Positions 17,404 through 26,465 are shown, numbered from the stretch's first letter. The stretch: 64,000 bases of DNA from Sinorhizobium fredii NGR234 (GCF_000018545.1 NC_012587.1:2418001-2482000); one strand, 5' to 3'. Numbers and translations: made by a program. Notes: a model not told the origin generated them from the letters alone.

Positions 17404-17922
17404 ATGCGCCCAGCGGCAGAGATGAAGGACTTCAGACGGGATTTGGTCAGCCTGCTGCCCAAATTGCGCCGCTTCGCGATGACGCTGACGCGCAATGCCA
17501 ACGATGCCGACGACCTCGTCCAGGAAGTTTGCGAGCGGGCGATCAGCCGCAGCCACCTGTGGAACGGCGAGGGGCGGCTGGAGAGCTGGATCTATACGAT
17601 GACCCGCAATCTCTGGGTGGACGAAGTCCGCAAGCGCAAGGTTCGCGGCACCGGCAGCATGGTGGACATATTCGATCAGGACGATTTGAATGTCGAAGCC
17701 ACGGCCGAGAAGGCAGTTTATGCCAACCAGTTGCAGAAGATGATCCTTTCCATGCCGGAAGGACTGGCAAGCGTCTTCCTGTTGGTCAACGTCGAAGGTC
17801 ACAGCTACCGGGAAACCGCGACGATCCTCGGCATCCCGATCGGCACGGTGATGAGCAGGCTCTCGACAGCGCGCCTGCGGCTCGCGGCGATGTTGTCCGA
17901 GGATACGGAAAGGAGGGCCTGA
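17404..17922 (+). CDS. ECF-type RNA polymerase sigma factor
   Basis: A 172-aa extracytoplasmic-function sigma factor. Region 2 covers LRRFAMTLTRNANDADDLVQ and ESWIYTMTRNLWVDEVRKRK (core binding and -10 recognition). Region 4 is VFLLVNVEGHSYRETATILG then IPIGTVMSRLSTARLRL, a helix-turn-helix for the -35 element. ATG 17404 and ATG 17422 are both possible; GGAAGAG precedes the first. The anti-sigma gene begins 3 bp after the stop. The stimulus is not visible. ECF factors usually autoregulate, and a GGAAC-like -35 at 17279-17283 is a weak candidate for this. Confidence 0.92.
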   Translation: MRPAAEMKDFRRDLVSLLPKLRRFAMTLTRNANDADDLVQEVCERAISRSHLWNGEGRLESWIYTMTRNLWVDEVRKRKVRGTGSMVDIFDQDDLNVEATAEKAVYANQLQKMILSMPEGLASVFLLVNVEGHSYRETATILGIPIGTVMSRLSTARLRLAAMLSEDTERRA

Positions 17923-17925
17923 CCG

Positions 17926-18753
17926 TTGCAGCAGACGAAGGGGCTGGCGCTCGAAGTGCGGTTGTCCGCCTATATCGACGGCGAACTTGGCGAGGCGGAA
18001 AGGTCCGAACTCGACGCCCTTCTGGCGCGCGATGACGACGCCAGGGCGCTGCTGGATAAGCTGAAGGCAGGCAGCGCATTCGGAAACAGGGCCTTCGAGG
18101 ATTTCCTTCACGACCCGGTGCCCCTGGCACTGGTGCGCCACATCAAGCAGGGAGGCGGCATCAGCCCGAAGCTGGAGCGGGTGACGACGTCGAACCTTCC
18201 GAAACAACGCGCCCGCGTTTTGCCACGCCTGCTGGCCGCATCGGTGGGACTGGTGCTCGCGGGAGGCGTGGCCGGGTTCATTCTCGGCAGCACGGCCAAT
18301 TTCGTCGAGCCGGCCGGCGAGACTGCCGCAAGTCCGTGGATCAACGAGATTGCCGACTACCATCGCATCTATTCGCGCCAAAAGGCGCATCTCGTCGAGG
18401 TGCCGGCCACGCAAGCGGCCCATATCGAAACCTGGCTGACCTCGAGCGTCGGCGTTCCCTTCAAGGTTCCCGATCTCACACCCAAGGGCCTCGCCTTCGA
18501 AGGCGCAAGGCTGCTGGTCGCCAACGGCAAGCCGGTGGCGCAACTCGTCTATCGCGACCAGGAGGGCGAGATTTTCGCCATCTGCTTCTTAAGAGGCGGC
18601 GATGAGGCGCAGGCTGATGAGTTCAGCGAGACCATCCGCGGTGACCTGGGATTTGTCTCCTGGCAGAAGGAGGGCTCCTCCTTCGTCGTCGTCGGACCGT
18701 CATCGGCCGCCGGACTGCAGGACCTCGCCCATACGGTGGCGGCGGTCATCTGA
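17926..18753 (+). CDS. Membrane-bound anti-sigma factor
   Basis: A 275-aa single-pass protein read from TTG 17926, which has AGGAGGG eight bases upstream. Residues 1-60 are the charged helical anti-sigma domain (LEVRLSAYIDGELGEAERSE). The zinc motif HxxxCxxC of ZAS proteins is absent. One transmembrane helix lies near residues 92-118 (LLAASVGLVLAGGVAGFILG). The periplasmic part continues with WINEIADYHRIYSRQKAHLV and VPFKVPDLTPKGLAFEGARL, seen in other rhizobial anti-sigma factors of this kind. It should hold the upstream ECF factor at the membrane until a signal arrives. The rare start codon may keep its level below that of sigma. Confidence 0.88.
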   Translation: MQQTKGLALEVRLSAYIDGELGEAERSELDALLARDDDARALLDKLKAGSAFGNRAFEDFLHDPVPLALVRHIKQGGGISPKLERVTTSNLPKQRARVLPRLLAASVGLVLAGGVAGFILGSTANFVEPAGETAASPWINEIADYHRIYSRQKAHLVEVPATQAAHIETWLTSSVGVPFKVPDLTPKGLAFEGARLLVANGKPVAQLVYRDQEGEIFAICFLRGGDEAQADEFSETIRGDLGFVSWQKEGSSFVVVGPSSAAGLQDLAHTVAAVI

Positions 18754-18777
18754 TCTCGGGCCGACATCGCGGTTTCA

Positions 18778-18952
18778 GCCCCTCATCCGGCCTGCCGGCC
18801 ACCTTCTCCCCGCACGCGGGGCGAAGGAGACGCGCGGCACGATCCCGCTTCCATCGTAAATGGGACCGCAAATGAAATGAGGGAAATGGAGGGCGCGGCA
18901 TGCCCCTTCTCCCCGCCTGCGGGGAGAAGGTCGCGGCAGCGGGATGAGGGGC
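18778..18952. repeat. RIME1-like palindromic element, long variant
   Basis: Inverted ends GCCCCTCATCC and GGATGAGGGGC enclose two hairpins of the CTTCTCCCCGC...GCGGGG(A/C)GAAGG type. It is 175 bp rather than about 110-130 bp because the centre is longer. It fills the gap between the anti-sigma gene and the end of leuA and may act as a 3'-end barrier for both convergent transcripts. Confidence 0.85.
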
Positions 18953-18985
18953 AACCACAAACGCGCAAAGTCGCCCCGGTCAGCG

Positions 18986-20695
18986 CTATTTCCCTATCAG
19001 CTCCAACACACGATTGGCGGCCGAAACGATCGCCTCCAGCGAGGCCGCGACGATGTTGGTGTTGATGCCGGCGCCGAACAGCGTGCCGCCCGGATGCTCA
19101 ACCTCCACATAGGCGATCGCGGCGGCGTTCGAACCGTGCTGCAGCGAGTGCTCCGAATAGTCCGCGACCGAGAGCTCGACGCCGAGATAGATCGACAGCG
19201 CATTGATGAAGCCGTCGATCGGACCGGTGCCCTTGCCTTCGATCCGCTTCGTCTCGCCCCGGTCGGTGATCTCGGCCGCTACCACGCGCAGGCTCTTGTG
19301 GTCGCTAACCGGATAGGTGTGGTGGTCGACGAACTTGATGCGTGCGCCCGGCTGCTCGACATAGCGCTCGACGAAACGCTGATGGATGCGCTTCGACGGC
19401 AATTCCTTGCCTTCCTCGTCGGTGATCCGCTGGATGTCCTCGCGGAACTCGATCTGCAGGTTGCGCGGCAGGTTGATGCCGTAGTCCTCCTGCATGATAT
19501 AGGCGATGCCGCCCTTGCCCGACTGCGAGTTGATGCGGATGATCGCCTCGTAGCTGCGGCCGACGTCGCGCGGGTCGATCGGCAGATACGGCACCTCCCA
19601 AGTGGGCTTGTTGGCTTGCTTCAACGCCTTCATGCCCTTGTTGATCGCGTCCTGATGAGAGCCGGAGAAGGCGGTGTAGACCAGTTCGCCGACATAGGGG
19701 TGGCGCTCCGGAATGACCATCTGGTTGGAATATTCGTAGACTTCCTTGATCCGCTCGATGTCCGAGCAATCCAGCTTCGGGTCGACGCCCTGCGTGAACA
19801 TGTTGAGTGCCAGCGTAACCACGTCGACGTTGCCGGTGCGTTCGCCATTGCCGAACAGTGTGCCTTCGACGCGATCGGCGCCGGCCATCAGTCCCAGTTC
19901 CGTGGCGGCGATGCCGGTGCCGCGGTCGTTGTGCGGATGGAGCGAGATGAGCAGGTTCTCGCGGTTGTCGAGGTTGCGGCACATCCACTCGATCTGGTCG
20001 GCATAGATGTTGGGCGTCGCCATCTCGACGGTCGACGGCAGGTTGATGATCAGCTTGTTGTCCGGCGTCGGCCTGACGATCTCGGTGACCGCGTTGCAGA
20101 TCTCCAGCGCCACTTCGAGTTCCGTGCCGGTGAAGCTCTCCGGCGAATATTCGAAACGATAGCCGCCGCCGGCCTTGGCCGCCATGTCGGTGATCATCTT
20201 GGCGGCGTCGGTGGCGATCTGCTTGATGCCGGCGACGTCCTTGGCGAAGACGACGCGGCGCTGCAACTCGCTCGTCGAGTTGTAGAAGTGCACGATCGGC
20301 TTATGAGCCCCGTCCAGCGCCTCGAAGGTCCGAGTGATCAGCTCCGGGCGGCACTGTACCAGAACCTGCAATGACACGTCGGCCGGGACATCGCCTTCTT
20401 CGACGCACCAGCGGGCAAAGTCGAAATCGGTCTGCGACGCCGATGGGAAGCCGATTTCGATTTCCTTGAAGCCCATGTCCACGAGCAGATGAAACATGCG
20501 GGCCTTGCGGTCGTGTCCCATCGGATCGACAAGCGACTGATTGCCGTCGCGCAGGTCCACCGAGCACCAGATCGGCGCCTTGTCGATCGACTTGGAAGGC
20601 CAGGTGCGATCCGGCAGCGCCACCTGCGGATAGGCCTGATATTTCACCGCCGCCTCTGGCATGCCGGTTTTGATTGGATGCGATCTCACTATCAT
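18986..20695 (-). CDS. leuA: 2-isopropylmalate synthase (long, LeuA2-type)
   Basis: A 569-aa enzyme that joins acetyl-CoA and 2-ketoisovalerate in the first committed step of leucine synthesis. The catalytic TIM barrel has SVDLRDGNQSLVDPM near residues 46-60, LHPHNDRGTGIAATELGLMA and TLFGNGERTGNVDVVTLALN with metal-binding His residues. The C-terminal third (YPVSDHKSLRVVAAEITDRG onward to LELIGK) is the leucine-sensing regulatory domain. The MPEAAVKYQAYPQV start and length fit the long form of the enzyme found in yeast and many Actinobacteria and Rhizobia. A leucine-rich leader peptide is encoded 152 bp upstream, so regulation by attenuation is likely. Confidence 0.97.
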   Translation of the reverse strand: MIVRSHPIKTGMPEAAVKYQAYPQVALPDRTWPSKSIDKAPIWCSVDLRDGNQSLVDPMGHDRKARMFHLLVDMGFKEIEIGFPSASQTDFDFARWCVEEGDVPADVSLQVLVQCRPELITRTFEALDGAHKPIVHFYNSTSELQRRVVFAKDVAGIKQIATDAAKMITDMAAKAGGGYRFEYSPESFTGTELEVALEICNAVTEIVRPTPDNKLIINLPSTVEMATPNIYADQIEWMCRNLDNRENLLISLHPHNDRGTGIAATELGLMAGADRVEGTLFGNGERTGNVDVVTLALNMFTQGVDPKLDCSDIERIKEVYEYSNQMVIPERHPYVGELVYTAFSGSHQDAINKGMKALKQANKPTWEVPYLPIDPRDVGRSYEAIIRINSQSGKGGIAYIMQEDYGINLPRNLQIEFREDIQRITDEEGKELPSKRIHQRFVERYVEQPGARIKFVDHHTYPVSDHKSLRVVAAEITDRGETKRIEGKGTGPIDGFINALSIYLGVELSVADYSEHSLQHGSNAAAIAYVEVEHPGGTLFGAGINTNIVAASLEAIVSAANRVLELIGK

Positions 20696-20816
20696 GTGCA
20701 GCTTCTCTTCGTCGCTGGAGCGTGGCTTGCCGGATGCAATAGCCGATCACGGACGATATTGCGAGGCGGATGCCGACGCCATTGTTTCAGTTTTTGGGAG
20801 TTCGAGGAGCAATCCG

Positions 20817-20840
20817 CCGGCAGGGCTTTTCGGCCGCCGG
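20817..20840 (-). promoter_or_regulatory. Stable hairpin just downstream of the leu leader peptide
   Basis: On the minus strand CCGGCGGC pairs with GCC-(CT)-GCCGG across a CGAAAA loop, giving an 8-bp stem with a 2-nt bulge. It starts 7 nt after the leader stop codon, where a pause or attenuator stem would be expected. No T run follows, so it is not a textbook intrinsic terminator. Confidence 0.5.
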
Positions 20841-20847
20841 GCGCCCC

Positions 20848-20973
20848 TCACCGGACCCGGCAACCGCGAGTAAGGCCGAGAAGAAGAAGCGAGGCGAAGG
20901 CACGCGACGGGGCACGATCATGATCGTGTCCGGAGAAGATCGCTGCGATCTTATGCGCGTAAGCCTTGTTCAT
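20848..20973 (-). CDS. Leucine leader peptide of leuA (putative)
   Basis: A 41-codon open frame that starts at ATG 20973 and stops with TGA at 20848-20850, 152 bp before leuA. Residues 29-32 are four leucines in a row (three CTT and one CTC) with a fifth at residue 34, all within the last 13 codons. Stalling of ribosomes on such a run when leucyl-tRNA is scarce is the usual mechanism of leucine attenuation. A CTTGCT-N17-GTATAG promoter ends 9 bp before the ATG, so the message would be leaderless or nearly so, as known for trpL in this genus. There is no Shine-Dalgarno site. Leader peptides before leuA have been predicted in alphaproteobacteria; this particular one is my reading of the sequence. 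Confidence 0.65.
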   Translation of the reverse strand: MNKAYAHKIAAIFSGHDHDRAPSRAFASLLLLGLTRGCRVR

Positions 20974-20982
20974 GAAAGTAGC

Positions 20983-21011
20983 CTATACACGGCTTGGCGA
21001 AGCGGAGCAAG
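20983..21011 (-). promoter_or_regulatory. Promoter of the leu leader
   Basis: CTTGCT (21006-21011 on the minus strand) and GTATAG (20983-20988) are separated by 17 bp, close to the CTTGAC-N17-CTATAT consensus of Sinorhizobium housekeeping promoters. Transcription would begin at or within about three bases of the leader ATG at 20973. Confidence 0.5.
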
Positions 21012-21062
21012 GGAGCTGATGCGGTGTGCGGCACGAATGACAACGCACTGAGTTTGCGATTT

Positions 21063-21171
21063 GCCCCTCACCCTAACCCTCTCCCCGCACGCGGGGAGAG
21101 GGGACTGAGGCGGCGCGGCACCCCCTTCTCCCCGCTTGCGGGGAGAAGGTGCCGGCAGGCGGATGAGGGGC
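21063..21171. repeat. RIME1-like palindromic element, basic form
   Basis: Ends GCCCCTCACCC and GGATGAGGGGC surround two hairpins, CTCTCCCCGC-ACGCGGGGAGAGG and CTTCTCCCCGC-TTGCGGGGAGAAGG. It is 109 bp. It lacks the extra CCTCGGG...CCCGAGG palindrome that copies at 29893 and 51777 carry. It lies between the clpP stop and the leu leader promoter. Confidence 0.88.
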
Positions 21172-21197
21172 GAACCCTCACCGCATGGCCGGCGACA

Positions 21198-21791
21198 TCA
21201 AATCTCCGCGACCGAAGTAACGATTCGCGAAACGAGGCCGTAGGACTTCGCCTCGTCGGCGCCGAGCCAGTAGTCGCGGTCGGTGTCCTTGGCGATCTTC
21301 TCGACCGGCTGGCCGGTCGCTTCCGAGAAGATCTTGTTCAGCCGCTCGTTCATCTTGATGATTTCGCGTGCCTGGATCTCGATGTCCGAGGCCATGCCGC
21401 GCGTGCCGCCGGACGGTTGGTGAAGCAGGAAGCGGGTGTTCGGCAGGCAGAGGCGCTGCTCCTTCGGCGGAGCGACGAAGATGAGCGCGCCGGCCGAGGC
21501 GACCCAGCCGGTGCCGATCGTCCGGACCTTCGGCTTCACGAACTTGATCATGTCGTGAATGCTGTCGCCGGATTCGACGTGGCCGCCGGGTGAGTTGACG
21601 AAGATGCGAATGTCTTCGTCACTGGCCGAAGCAAGCGCCACAAGCTGCGAGCAGACTTTCTGGGCCAGTTCCTGGGTGATCGTTCCGTAGATGAAAATCG
21701 AACGCGACTTGAAAAGGTTCGCCTCGGTTTCCTTGCCCAGCGGCAACTCGGTCTTCTTTTCTTCCTGGTCGTCGTCGTCGTTCATCCGCAT
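21198..21791 (-). CDS. clpP: ATP-dependent Clp protease proteolytic subunit
   Basis: A 197-aa serine peptidase of the ClpP family. The catalytic Ser99 is in [14 protein letters not shown], His124 is in [10 protein letters not shown], and the aspartate lies near residue 171-173 in [20 protein letters not shown]. The acidic N-terminus [13 protein letters not shown] lacks the usual MNLVPMVVEQ segment, so this is one of the secondary ClpP paralogues found in Rhizobia rather than the main housekeeping copy. ATG 21791 follows AGGAG; ATG 21785 is an alternative. It forms tetradecameric barrels with ClpA or ClpX. It is a single gene, divergent from hupE. Confidence 0.92.
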   Translation of the reverse strand: MRMNDDDDQEEKKTELPLGKETEANLFKSRSIFIYGTITQELAQKVCSQLVALASASDEDIRIFVNSPGGHVESGDSIHDMIKFVKPKVRTIGTGWVASAGALIFVAPPKEQRLCLPNTRFLLHQPSGGTRGMASDIEIQAREIIKMNERLNKIFSEATGQPVEKIAKDTDRDYWLGADEAKSYGLVSRIVTSVAEI

Positions 21792-22015
21792 CTTCGGACT
21801 CCTCGTGAAATGTCTCAAGGTCAGATAATGCGACTCGATGCCGATGACAATGCAAACCGGCTGGCGAAAGAGGGGTCGGGCCACCGGCGCTGCCGCGATG
21901 GTAAATGGGAGCACCGTCAAATGCCGTATGGACAGCGGGCGAAAGCCCAATAAGATCAGCGCGTCATCAGACGGGACGGGCCGCCTCCCAAGCCTGTCGA
22001 CAAGTGGGGATCAGA

Positions 22016-22594
22016 ATGAAGACACGCATGTTCATTGCCACCGCGGCGCTCGGCGCTTCCGCCGCACCCGCCTTCGCGCATCTTGACCCGGCCGAGCACG
22101 GCTCACTGGCGGCGGGCCTGTCCCATCCGTTTTTTGGCGCGGATCATGTGCTTGCCATGGTCGCCGTCGGCCTCTGGGCGGCGCAGATCGGCGGCCGTAC
22201 CCTCTGGGCAGTCCCTGCCGCCTTCGTCTCCATGATGGCTGTCGGCTTCGGGCTCGCGCTTGCCGCCGTCCCCCTGCCCTTCGTCGAGCCGGCAATCCTC
22301 GCCTCGGTCGTCGCTCTCGGCCTGATCGTCGCAATGGCCGTGCGTCTTGATGCAGCGCCTGCCGCTGCGATCGTCGGCATCTTCGCGCTCTTCCACGGCC
22401 ACGCCCATGGCGGTGAGCTGGGGCCGGCCGGCGCCTGGTCTTTCGCCATCGGCTTCATCGCCGCGACCGCATTGCTGCACGCGGCGGGCGTCGGCCTCGG
22501 TATCGCGCTCGCGAGGCTTTCGAGCAACGGCACCGTTGCCCGCCTGCTCGGCGGCGTCACCGCGCTGGCCGGAGCCGCGCTGATCTTCGGCTGA
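22016..22594 (+). CDS. hupE: HupE/UreJ family nickel-type permease
   Basis: A 192-aa membrane protein. It starts with a signal-like segment (FIATAALGASAAPAFAHLDP) and continues with about six transmembrane helices. Histidine motifs HLDPAEHGSLAAGLSHPFFG, ADHVLAM and FHGHAHGGELGP are typical of HupE/UreJ proteins, which mediate Ni2+ (or Co2+) entry for hydrogenase or urease. No hydrogenase or urease genes are present here, so the partner enzyme must be elsewhere. A GC-rich hairpin follows the stop. Confidence 0.9.
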   Translation: MKTRMFIATAALGASAAPAFAHLDPAEHGSLAAGLSHPFFGADHVLAMVAVGLWAAQIGGRTLWAVPAAFVSMMAVGFGLALAAVPLPFVEPAILASVVALGLIVAMAVRLDAAPAAAIVGIFALFHGHAHGGELGPAGAWSFAIGFIAATALLHAAGVGLGIALARLSSNGTVARLLGGVTALAGAALIFG

Positions 22595-22615
22595 GGGGCA
22601 TTTCTGTTATACAAG

Positions 22616-22636
22616 GCGGCGGGGAACTCCCGCCGC
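22616..22636. terminator. Hairpin between convergent hupE and queF
   Basis: A perfect 8-bp stem (GCGGCGGG at 22616-22623 with CCCGCCGC at 22629-22636) has a 5-nt loop. It sits 21 bp past the hupE stop and directly next to the queF stop. The T tract is short on both sides; a shared terminator is likely. Confidence 0.6.
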
Positions 22637-22637
22637 T

Positions 22638-23102
22638 TCACCCCCGGCCGCGATAGGTCGGCACGCCCTGATCCGGCAGCCAGACGCCTTCCGGCGGATT
22701 GCCGGTCTGCCAGAACACATCGATCGGGATGCCGCCGCGCGGATACCAGTAGGCACCGATCCTCAGCCACTTGGGAGACAGCAGCGACACCAGCCGCTTG
22801 GCGATGTCGACCGTGCAGTCCTCGTGGAAGGCGCCGTGGTTGCGGAAGGAATGAAGGAAAAGCTTGAGCGACTTCGATTCGACGAGCCAGCCGTCCGGCA
22901 CGTAGTCGATGACGATATGGGCAAAGTCCGGCTGTCCGGTCATCGGGCAGAGCGAGGTGAATTCCGGCGCCGTGAAGCGGACGACGAAATCCGTTCCCTC
23001 ATGGCCGCTCGGCACGCGTTCCAGCACCGCCTCCTCGGGGCTCTGCGGCAGGTCGACCTTTGTTCCGAGTTGTGAAAGTCCTGATACGTCCGTCTTCGGC
23101 AT
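22638..23102 (-). CDS. queF: NADPH-dependent 7-cyano-7-deazaguanine reductase
   Basis: A 154-aa unimodular QueF that reduces preQ0 to preQ1 in queuosine tRNA modification. The catalytic Cys is in [20 protein letters not shown], and the NADPH-binding stretch is [20 protein letters not shown] (ESKSLK followed by FRN). The downstream [11 protein letters not shown] also fits. The start at 23102 (MPKTDVSG) gives normal length. It lies 28 bp downstream of the cation exporter on the same strand, so read-through from that gene is possible. Confidence 0.96.
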   Translation of the reverse strand: MPKTDVSGLSQLGTKVDLPQSPEEAVLERVPSGHEGTDFVVRFTAPEFTSLCPMTGQPDFAHIVIDYVPDGWLVESKSLKLFLHSFRNHGAFHEDCTVDIAKRLVSLLSPKWLRIGAYWYPRGGIPIDVFWQTGNPPEGVWLPDQGVPTYRGRG

Positions 23103-23130
23103 TTCCTGATGCTCCACTTTGCGCGTCCGG

Positions 23131-24048
23131 TCAGAGGCGCGACGCTGTAGTCTTGACGCGCACGCCGTGCGCCTTTTCGCCTTCCGGCTCGACATGAATG
23201 GCGATCCTCGCGCCCGGATGAACGGCGCGGATCGCATCCTCGATCCGGTCGCAGATATCATGGGCGTCGCCGACCGGCATCGCCTCCGGCACGACCATGT
23301 GGAAATCCACGAAGGTCGCCGGACCCGCCTGCCGTGTCTTCAGGTCATGGACGCCGAGCGATCCGCCGGCAGCGGCGGCGATCGCCTGCTTGATCGCCTC
23401 CTCCTCCTCCGCCGGCGCCGCCTTGTCCATCAGCCCGTCGATCGAGCGCGAGATGACCTTCCAGCCCTGGAATAGGATATTGCCGGCCACGACCACCGCA
23501 AGCAGGGGATCGAGGATCGCATAGCCGGTGGCAATGGCAAGAACAAGGCCAGCCAGCACCCCCGCCGAGGTGACGACGTCGGAGAGGATGTGGTGCCCGT
23601 CGGCGCTCAGCGCCGGCGACCGATGCGCCTTGCCGGCGCGGATCAGGACATAGGCCCAGATCGCGTTGACCCCACCAGCCGCGAAATTGATTGCCAGGCC
23701 AAGGGCCGGCGCGTTCAGCGGGGATGGTGCGATCATAGCGGGCACCGCCTCCCAAAGGATCGACAGCGCCGCCACCACGATCAGGACACCCTCGATGACT
23801 GCCGAGAAATACTCCGCCTTGTGGTGTCCGAAGGGATGACCGGCGTCGGCGGGTTTCCTCGCGTAGCCGATCATGGCATAGGCGATCACCGCGGCGACGA
23901 CGTTGACCACGGATTCCAGGCCATCGGACAGCAATGCGACCGACCCGGTCACCCACCAGGCAAGCAGCTTCAGTCCCATGACGCCGAGCGAAAGCGGAAT
24001 TCCCCAAAAGGCAAGCCTTAGAACCGTTCGGTTGTCGGACGCGGTCAT
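23131..24048 (-). CDS. Cation diffusion facilitator, Mn/Fe exporter type (SmYiiP-like)
   Basis: A 305-aa CDF transporter with six transmembrane helices and a C-terminal cytosolic metallochaperone-like domain ([20 protein letters not shown]). Metal-site segments include [11 protein letters not shown] in TM2, [18 protein letters not shown] after it, and [12 protein letters not shown] (HxxxD) in TM5. In S. meliloti the CDF gene next to trpE, called SmYiiP, has been studied as a manganese exporter that affects nodulation; position and sequence suggest this is the same gene. ATG 24048 is preferred over 24054 because GAGGA is then spaced six bases away. A palindrome TGCAA-N5-TTGCA lies 18 bp upstream. 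Confidence 0.9.
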   Translation of the reverse strand: MTASDNRTVLRLAFWGIPLSLGVMGLKLLAWWVTGSVALLSDGLESVVNVVAAVIAYAMIGYARKPADAGHPFGHHKAEYFSAVIEGVLIVVAALSILWEAVPAMIAPSPLNAPALGLAINFAAGGVNAIWAYVLIRAGKAHRSPALSADGHHILSDVVTSAGVLAGLVLAIATGYAILDPLLAVVVAGNILFQGWKVISRSIDGLMDKAAPAEEEEAIKQAIAAAAGGSLGVHDLKTRQAGPATFVDFHMVVPEAMPVGDAHDICDRIEDAIRAVHPGARIAIHVEPEGEKAHGVRVKTTASRL

Positions 24049-24066
24049 CTTCATTCCTCGTGCAGA

Positions 24067-24081
24067 TGCAAACGAGTTGCA
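24067..24081. promoter_or_regulatory. Candidate metal-responsive operator of the CDF gene
   Basis: An inverted repeat TGCAA-ACGAG-TTGCA lies 18 bp before the exporter start, in the promoter zone. It resembles the TGCAA/TTGCA half-sites reported for Mur, the manganese-responsive Fur homologue of Rhizobia. The assignment is inferred from sequence and from the Mn role of the relative. Confidence 0.45.
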
Positions 24082-24102
24082 AATGCATGCCCATTGAAAC
24101 GC

Positions 24103-24134
24103 AAAACCGCCCGCGCGGGTTTTCGCGCAGGCGG
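24103..24134 (-). terminator. Terminator of trpE(G)
   Basis: CCGCC-x-GCGCG pairs with CGCGC-x-GGCGG (24107-24134) around an AAAACC-type loop. In the direction of trpE(G) transcription it is followed by TTTTGC. It lies 94 bp past the trpE(G) stop and before the exporter gene, separating the two units. Confidence 0.7.
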
Positions 24135-24227
24135 ATTTTCATGCATCATATGGGCGATTACGAACCGCTTGTCAAAGGCGCGATCGCAACTTCTCGCTTC
24201 TGCTTCCGCCACCCGGCCGCGAAGGCG

Positions 24228-26417
24228 TCAGGCCGCCTTGATCTTCGCCCTTTTCGCCAGATGCGCCACGACGTTCTCTATCATCCGCATTCCCGCGTCG
24301 CCGCCGAGCGTCATGATCGATTCCGGGTGGAACTGCACGGCAGCCACCGGCTCCTTGGCGTGTTCGATGCCCATGATCGTGCCGTCCTCGCTTTCGGCGG
24401 TGATCATGAAATCGCGCGGCAGGGACGACGGATCGGCAAAGATCGAGTGATAGCGCCCGACCGTCACTTCCTTGCCAAGACCGGAGAAGACGATGCCCGG
24501 TTCCAGCACGCGGATGCGCGACGGCTTGCCGTGCATCGGGATCGCCAGCTGCCTGAGATCGCCGCCATAGGCCTCGGCCAGCGCCTGCAGGCCGAGGCAG
24601 ACGCCGAAGATCGGCAGGTTGCGCGCCCGCGCCTTCTTGATCGTCGCCTTGCAGTCGAAGTCCTTCGGAGTGCCGGGGCCGGGAGAAAGCACGACGAGGT
24701 CTGGTTCGACCCGGTCGAAGATTTCCTCGGCCACCGGCGTGCGCACGGTGGTGACCGTCGCACCCGTCTGGCGGAAATAGTTCGCCAGCGTGTGGACGAA
24801 GCTGTCCTCATGGTCGACGAGCAGGATGTTGACGCCGGCGCCGACGGGGGCGACGTCGCGCGCCGCCTTGGCGCTGTTGGCGGATTTCGCGTCGCGGATG
24901 GCTGCAATCATGGCGGAGGCCTTCAGTTCGGTTTCGGCTTCTTCCTCTTCCGGGTTGGAATCGTAGAGCAGCGTCGCACCCGCCCGCACCTCGGCAATGC
25001 CGTCCTTGATGCGGATCGTGCGCAGCGTCAGACCAGTGTTCATGTCGCCGTTGAAGCCGACCATGCCGATCGCGCCGCCATACCAGGCGCGCGGGCTCTT
25101 CTCATGGCTCTCGATGAAGCGCATCGCCCAGAGCTTCGGCGCACCGGTGACGGTGACGGCCCAGGCGTGGCTGAGGAACCCGTCGAAGGCGTCCATGTCG
25201 TCGCGCAGCCGGCCCTCGATATGGTCGACCGTGTGGATCAGCCGCGAATACATCTCGATCTGGCGGCGGCCGATCACCTTCACCGAACCCGGCACGCAGA
25301 CGCGGCTCTTGTCGTTGCGGTCGACGTCCGAGCACATGGTGAGCTCCGACTCGTCCTTCTTGGAATTCAGCAGCTTGAGGATCTGCTCGCTGTCGGCGAT
25401 CGGATCGTCGCCGCGCTTGATCGTGCCGGAGATCGGGCAGGTCTCGATGCGGCGGCCGGAAACACGCACAAACATCTCCGGCGAGGCGCCGACGAGATAT
25501 TCCTGGTTGCCGAGATTGATGAAGAAGGAATAGGGCGACGGGTTGATCGCCTTCAGCCGGTTGGAAATCTCCGAGGGGCGGCTTTCGCAGCGCTCGTAGA
25601 ATTTCTGGCCCGGCACCACTTCGAAGAGATCGCCGCGGCGGAAGCTTTCCTTCGCCTTGACGACGAGCTCGGCATATTCGCCGGGACGATGATCCCCGTG
25701 GGGCGGGATGCTGTCGACTGTGCGGAACGGCTCGGAAGCGATATCCGCCGCCTTGCCCTCCGTCGAGATCCCGTCCTTGGCAAAGTCGTAGCGGTCGATC
25801 CAGGCCCTTGCCGCGTAGTGGTCGACGACAAGAATTTCGTCCGGCAGGAAGAGGACCATGTCGCGCTGGTCGTCCGGCCGGATGAGCTTCAGGTCGATCG
25901 CGTCGAACTGGAAGGCGAGATCGTAGCCGAAGGCGCCGTAGAGGCCGAGGCTCGCGTCCTCCTCCGAATGGAACAGGTTCGTCACGGCGCGAAGCACGGT
26001 GAAGACGGTCGGCATCTTCGAGCGCTCTTCCTCGGTGAAGATGCGGTCTGGCTCGTTGATGGTAAGATCGAGGCGGCGGCGGGTCGACGCGCCGAGCGTA
26101 ATGTCGGCGACGGTTTTCAGGTGATCCGCGATCAGCCCCAGCAGCACCTCTCCGCGCTCGTTATAGGCTTCGATCCAGAGCGAACGACCGAAGGAGGAGA
26201 TGGCGAGCGGCGGGTCGACGACGGCGGTATCCCAACGGGTATAGCGGCCCGGATACTCGTAGTTCGACGAGAAGACCGCGCCGCGACGCTCGTCGAGCTT
26301 GTCGACGTAGGAGGCGATTGCCTCCGCGTAGGAGGCATCGCGCCGCCTGCGCGTCACGACGATGCCCCCGTTTGTCGTGTAACTCTCCGCGCCGTCTTCC
26401 AGAATTACCGTTGCCAT
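24228..26417 (-). CDS. trpE: Fused anthranilate synthase TrpE-TrpG
   Basis: A 729-aa bifunctional enzyme. Residues 1-510 are component I (chorismate-binding), with the late signatures [40 protein letters not shown] and [12 protein letters not shown]. From about residue 530 the glutamine amidotransferase domain starts ([20 protein letters not shown]), with the nucleophile Cys in [18 protein letters not shown] and the His/Glu of [12 protein letters not shown] near the end. It makes anthranilate from chorismate and glutamine. The TrpE-TrpG fusion is typical of Rhizobiales. Transcription is controlled by the trpL attenuator directly upstream. Confidence 0.97.
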   Translation of the reverse strand: MATVILEDGAESYTTNGGIVVTRRRRDASYAEAIASYVDKLDERRGAVFSSNYEYPGRYTRWDTAVVDPPLAISSFGRSLWIEAYNERGEVLLGLIADHLKTVADITLGASTRRRLDLTINEPDRIFTEEERSKMPTVFTVLRAVTNLFHSEEDASLGLYGAFGYDLAFQFDAIDLKLIRPDDQRDMVLFLPDEILVVDHYAARAWIDRYDFAKDGISTEGKAADIASEPFRTVDSIPPHGDHRPGEYAELVVKAKESFRRGDLFEVVPGQKFYERCESRPSEISNRLKAINPSPYSFFINLGNQEYLVGASPEMFVRVSGRRIETCPISGTIKRGDDPIADSEQILKLLNSKKDESELTMCSDVDRNDKSRVCVPGSVKVIGRRQIEMYSRLIHTVDHIEGRLRDDMDAFDGFLSHAWAVTVTGAPKLWAMRFIESHEKSPRAWYGGAIGMVGFNGDMNTGLTLRTIRIKDGIAEVRAGATLLYDSNPEEEEAETELKASAMIAAIRDAKSANSAKAARDVAPVGAGVNILLVDHEDSFVHTLANYFRQTGATVTTVRTPVAEEIFDRVEPDLVVLSPGPGTPKDFDCKATIKKARARNLPIFGVCLGLQALAEAYGGDLRQLAIPMHGKPSRIRVLEPGIVFSGLGKEVTVGRYHSIFADPSSLPRDFMITAESEDGTIMGIEHAKEPVAAVQFHPESIMTLGGDAGMRMIENVVAHLAKRAKIKAA

Positions 26418-26465
26418 TCGTCTCGCTCCGTAAAAAGCCCGGTCATTCCGCGCGGCCCGAATACG

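Noticed and set aside
20773..20922. Minus-strand frame with three Phe codons (RFFFSALLAV) upstream of leuA as a possible Phe leader
   Set aside because: It overlaps the Leu-rich frame in another register; the gene downstream is leuA, so the frame with four Leu codons and a promoter at its ATG is the sensible leader.
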